From assembly GCA_021793855.1 (NCBI GenBank), contig JAJYRY010000042.1, forward strand, positions 1 to 8,057: a stretch of 8,057 nucleotides of DNA, written 5' to 3'. Below are positions 7,138-8,057 of the stretch, piece after piece. Under the pieces are notes generated by a model. The model searched no databases. It was not told where the DNA came from and was given only the letters and a program-made list of their open reading frames with translations. The DNA is from Thermoplasmata archaeon (GTDB lineage: Archaea; Thermoplasmatota; Thermoplasmata; Thermoplasmatales; GCA-001856825). The position numbers and the translations under genes were made by a program. Position 1 is the first letter of the stretch, and every line of letters begins with the position of its first letter.

Positions 7138-7210
7138 TGGGGCTGCCCGGATTTGGACCGGAGTCTCAGGCTCCCAAAGCCCGTAGGATACCAAGCTACC
7201 CCACAGCCCC
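7138..7210 (-). tRNA. tRNA-Pro (anticodon UGG)
   Basis: The minus strand folds into a full cloverleaf. The acceptor is GGGGCTG/CAGCCCC (7 bp) with discriminator A. The D-stem GGGT/ATCC closes a loop containing the GG pair. The anticodon stem CGGGC/GCCTG (one G-U) closes loop TTTGGGA with anticodon TGG and G37. The variable loop is AGACT and the T-stem is TCCGG/CCGGG. CCA is not encoded and no intron is present, as is usual in archaea. Odd feature: the T-loop is TCCAAAT, so the almost universal U55 is C (position 7156). The gene's 3' end abuts the integrase remnant and is the likely integration site of the island to the left. Confidence 0.95.
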
Positions 7211-7235
7211 ATTGGGAATTAGTAGAGCGCAGAGT

Positions 7236-7250
7236 CAATAAAAATTTAAC
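7236..7250 (-). promoter_or_regulatory. TATA-box region of tRNA-Pro
   Basis: On the minus strand GTTAAATTTTTATTG lies 25-40 bp before the tRNA 5' end, the expected place for an archaeal TATA box directing a start a few bases before the mature 5' end. The element fills most of the 53-bp gap to the upstream deaminase gene, so the tRNA probably has its own promoter. Confidence 0.45.
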
Positions 7251-7263
7251 GGAGCGGGCAGGT

Positions 7264-7701
7264 TCAATCTGCAGGTTCTTTGTATTTGTACGGCAGAAGG
7301 TCTCTCATGTATACTTTCTTCAGGCCCTCTGTTGTCTTAATTATGACCTTGACTTCCTGATCGTAATCTGTTAACATTTCTCTGCACATTCCGCATGGAG
7401 AAACAACCTCAAAATCCGGCCTGCCGCGTTTATCATTCGGGTGCTTTACTGCAACAATGGTGTCCAGTTTCTCATGACCTGCCATTATGGCATTTGCCAT
7501 TGCAATAGGTTCTGCGCATATGGAGATTCTGCCTACAGTTGCATCAAAGTGTATGGATGAGAAGACGTTTCCATCCTCTGTCCTCAGGGAAGCCCCTATG
7601 CTGTGCCAGTTCTCCTTGTATCCTTTGCTTATGGTTTCCTCAGCTTTTTTTATAAGCTGTCTGTCTTGGTCTGTAATTGGGAACCCGTTGTTCTCAGGCA
7701 T
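7264..7701 (-). CDS. Cytidine-deaminase-family zinc hydrolase (possibly blasticidin-S-deaminase-like)
   Basis: Predicted to deaminate a cytosine nucleoside or related compound by zinc-activated water. The 145-residue length fits the homotetrameric CDA family. The zinc site is complete: C62-A-E64 (E64 the proton shuttle) and P102-C103-G-M-C106. Residues 30-60 form the expected first strands. Classical cytidine deaminases have an N-x-E nucleoside-binding motif before the first zinc cysteine, but here the equivalent stretch reads IHFDATVGR. Substrate preference may therefore differ from cytidine, and a blasticidin-S-deaminase-like or unknown activity is possible. For that reason no gene symbol is given. 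No SD lies before ATG 7701, so translation is probably leaderless. It is co-directional with tRNA-Pro and divergent from the box C/D RNA, outside the inferred island. Confidence 0.88.
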   Translation of the reverse strand: MPENNGFPITDQDRQLIKKAEETISKGYKENWHSIGASLRTEDGNVFSSIHFDATVGRISICAEPIAMANAIMAGHEKLDTIVAVKHPNDKRGRPDFEVVSPCGMCREMLTDYDQEVKVIIKTTEGLKKVYMRDLLPYKYKEPAD

Positions 7702-7772
7702 GATAGGGGTAGGGCAATGCTAAAGAAAAAACTGCGTTTAGCAAATAAGAAATAGGTTTCAGGAATTCAAGT

Positions 7773-7837
7773 ATGCCACTATGATGAATTCAGCCTAGTC
7801 TGAAAAAGTGATGAACGACGGGCAGACTGAGTGGTAT
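7773..7837 (+). ncRNA. Archaeal box C/D sRNA (2'-O-methylation guide)
   Basis: Guides the aFib/Nop5/L7Ae complex to 2'-O-methylate target RNA. All elements are present and exact. Box C is ATGATGA (7781-7787), followed by a 12-nt guide (7788-7799) and box D' CTGA (7800-7803). A 4-nt AAAA spacer leads to box C' GTGATGA (7808-7814), a second 12-nt guide (7815-7826) and box D CTGA (7827-7830). The ends pair as a terminal stem, 7773-7779 with 7831-7837 (ATGCCAC/GTGGTAT, one G-U). Twelve-nucleotide guides and a very short D'-C' spacer are the standard archaeal architecture. Predicted target complements are ACUAGGCUGAAU (D' guide) and UCUGCCCGUCGU (D guide). An AAATAAG at 7743-7749 is a weak TATA candidate at suitable distance. 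Targets are inferred, not shown. Confidence 0.88.
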
Positions 7838-7895
7838 TATTATTTGAGGTATTGAAGAAAACTGGCTTTCATAGAATAAAAAGGTGAATGAAAGC

Positions 7896-7905
7896 AATAA
7901 ATATA
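7896..7905 (+). promoter_or_regulatory. TATA-like element before the self-complementary segment
   Basis: AATAAATATA is centred about 26 bp upstream of A7927, which is the first base of a hairpin. The spacing is that of an archaeal TATA box to its start site. Confidence 0.4.
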
Positions 7906-7926
7906 ACGTTGTGATTTTGGGTCAAC

Positions 7927-8057
7927 ATGAGCGGAATGGCGTTTCCGCGCTCATAACAACCGCCAGGTCGAGACTGGCTAATGACGCCTGCAACAACGTC
8001 TGGTGGTTAGAATAGACTATGTAACGTTTACTGAAACGCTCCTGCAATATTTCTTTG
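7927..8057 (+). ncRNA. Possible structured RNA (or start of a gene), running off the window
   Basis: From the predicted start the sequence is GC-richer than its surroundings and strongly self-complementary. ATGAGC/GCTCAT (7927-7932/7949-7954) encloses GGAA/TTCC (7933-7936/7943-7946). GCCAG/CTGGC (7962-7966/7974-7978) competes with a longer pairing of AACCGCCAG (7958-7966) with CTGGTGGTT (8000-8008). CGTTT/AAACG (8025-8029/8034-8038) has a 4-nt loop. GGCGT in the first loop (7938-7942) can also pair with ACGCC (7984-7988). I do not recognise an RNA family. Against an RNA gene: a 43-codon open frame from GTG 7884 to TAG 8015 crosses it (including KYNVVILG and ALITTARSRL), preceded by an AGGTG-like sequence, and another frame is open from 7985 to the window end. 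A frameshifted or decayed gene is thus an alternative. Confidence 0.3.

Noticed and set aside
7153..7374. 73-codon plus-strand frame starting inside tRNA-Pro
   Set aside because: It begins inside the tRNA and runs across its promoter into the end of the deaminase gene; no coding signal.
7487..7723. 78-codon plus-strand frame antisense to the deaminase
   Set aside because: Explained as the antisense of conserved zinc-binding codons; no promoter or SD.
7797..7828. AGTCTG/CAGACT inverted repeat read as a hairpin terminator or operator
   Set aside because: It is fully explained by the D' and D regions (guide end plus CTGA) of the box C/D RNA.

Overview
The window looks like archaeal DNA, most likely from a Thermoplasmatales-type acidophile (genus not determinable by eye). 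The evidence is a canonical archaeal box C/D guide RNA, a tRNA gene without an encoded CCA end, AT-rich TATA/BRE-like promoter elements at archaeal spacing, AGGTGA-type Shine-Dalgarno sites, and a membrane protein whose predicted outer domain is rich in N-glycosylation sequons.

Left to right: (1) 1-233 is the 3' end of an AbiEii-like nucleotidyltransferase toxin gene, cut by the window edge. (2) 234-593 is a 360-bp non-coding stretch with a hairpin and the promoter region of the next operon. (3) 594-5388 is a complete type III restriction-modification operon: mod (beta-class N6-adenine methyltransferase, GTG start, probably leaderless) and res (superfamily 2 helicase/translocase with a C-terminal PD-(D/E)xK nuclease), joined by a 4-bp gap with the res ribosome binding site lying over the mod stop. 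(4) 5530-6786, minus strand, is a probable two-gene unit: a three-helix membrane protein with a secreted Ig/PKD-like domain, then a 165-residue protein that may have a PUA/EVE-like fold. (5) 6964-7119 is the last 50 codons of a tyrosine-recombinase integrase, ending 18 bp from the 3' end of a tRNA-Pro(UGG) gene (7138-7210, minus). (6) 7264-7701, minus, is a cytidine-deaminase-family gene. (7) 7773-7837, plus, is a textbook archaeal box C/D sRNA. (8) 7884-8057 holds a TATA-like element followed by a strongly self-complementary GC-richer segment that may start another RNA or a gene running off the window.

Interpretation: the left seven-eighths looks like a defence-carrying accessory island (AbiE-type toxin, type III R-M, possible PUA-like reader) that entered at the 3' end of tRNA-Pro. 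The integrase remnant marks the boundary. To the right lie probable chromosomal housekeeping genes (tRNA, deaminase, guide RNA). The best RNA finding is the box C/D sRNA: both antisense guides are exactly 12 nt, and one could address the decoding region of 16S rRNA.
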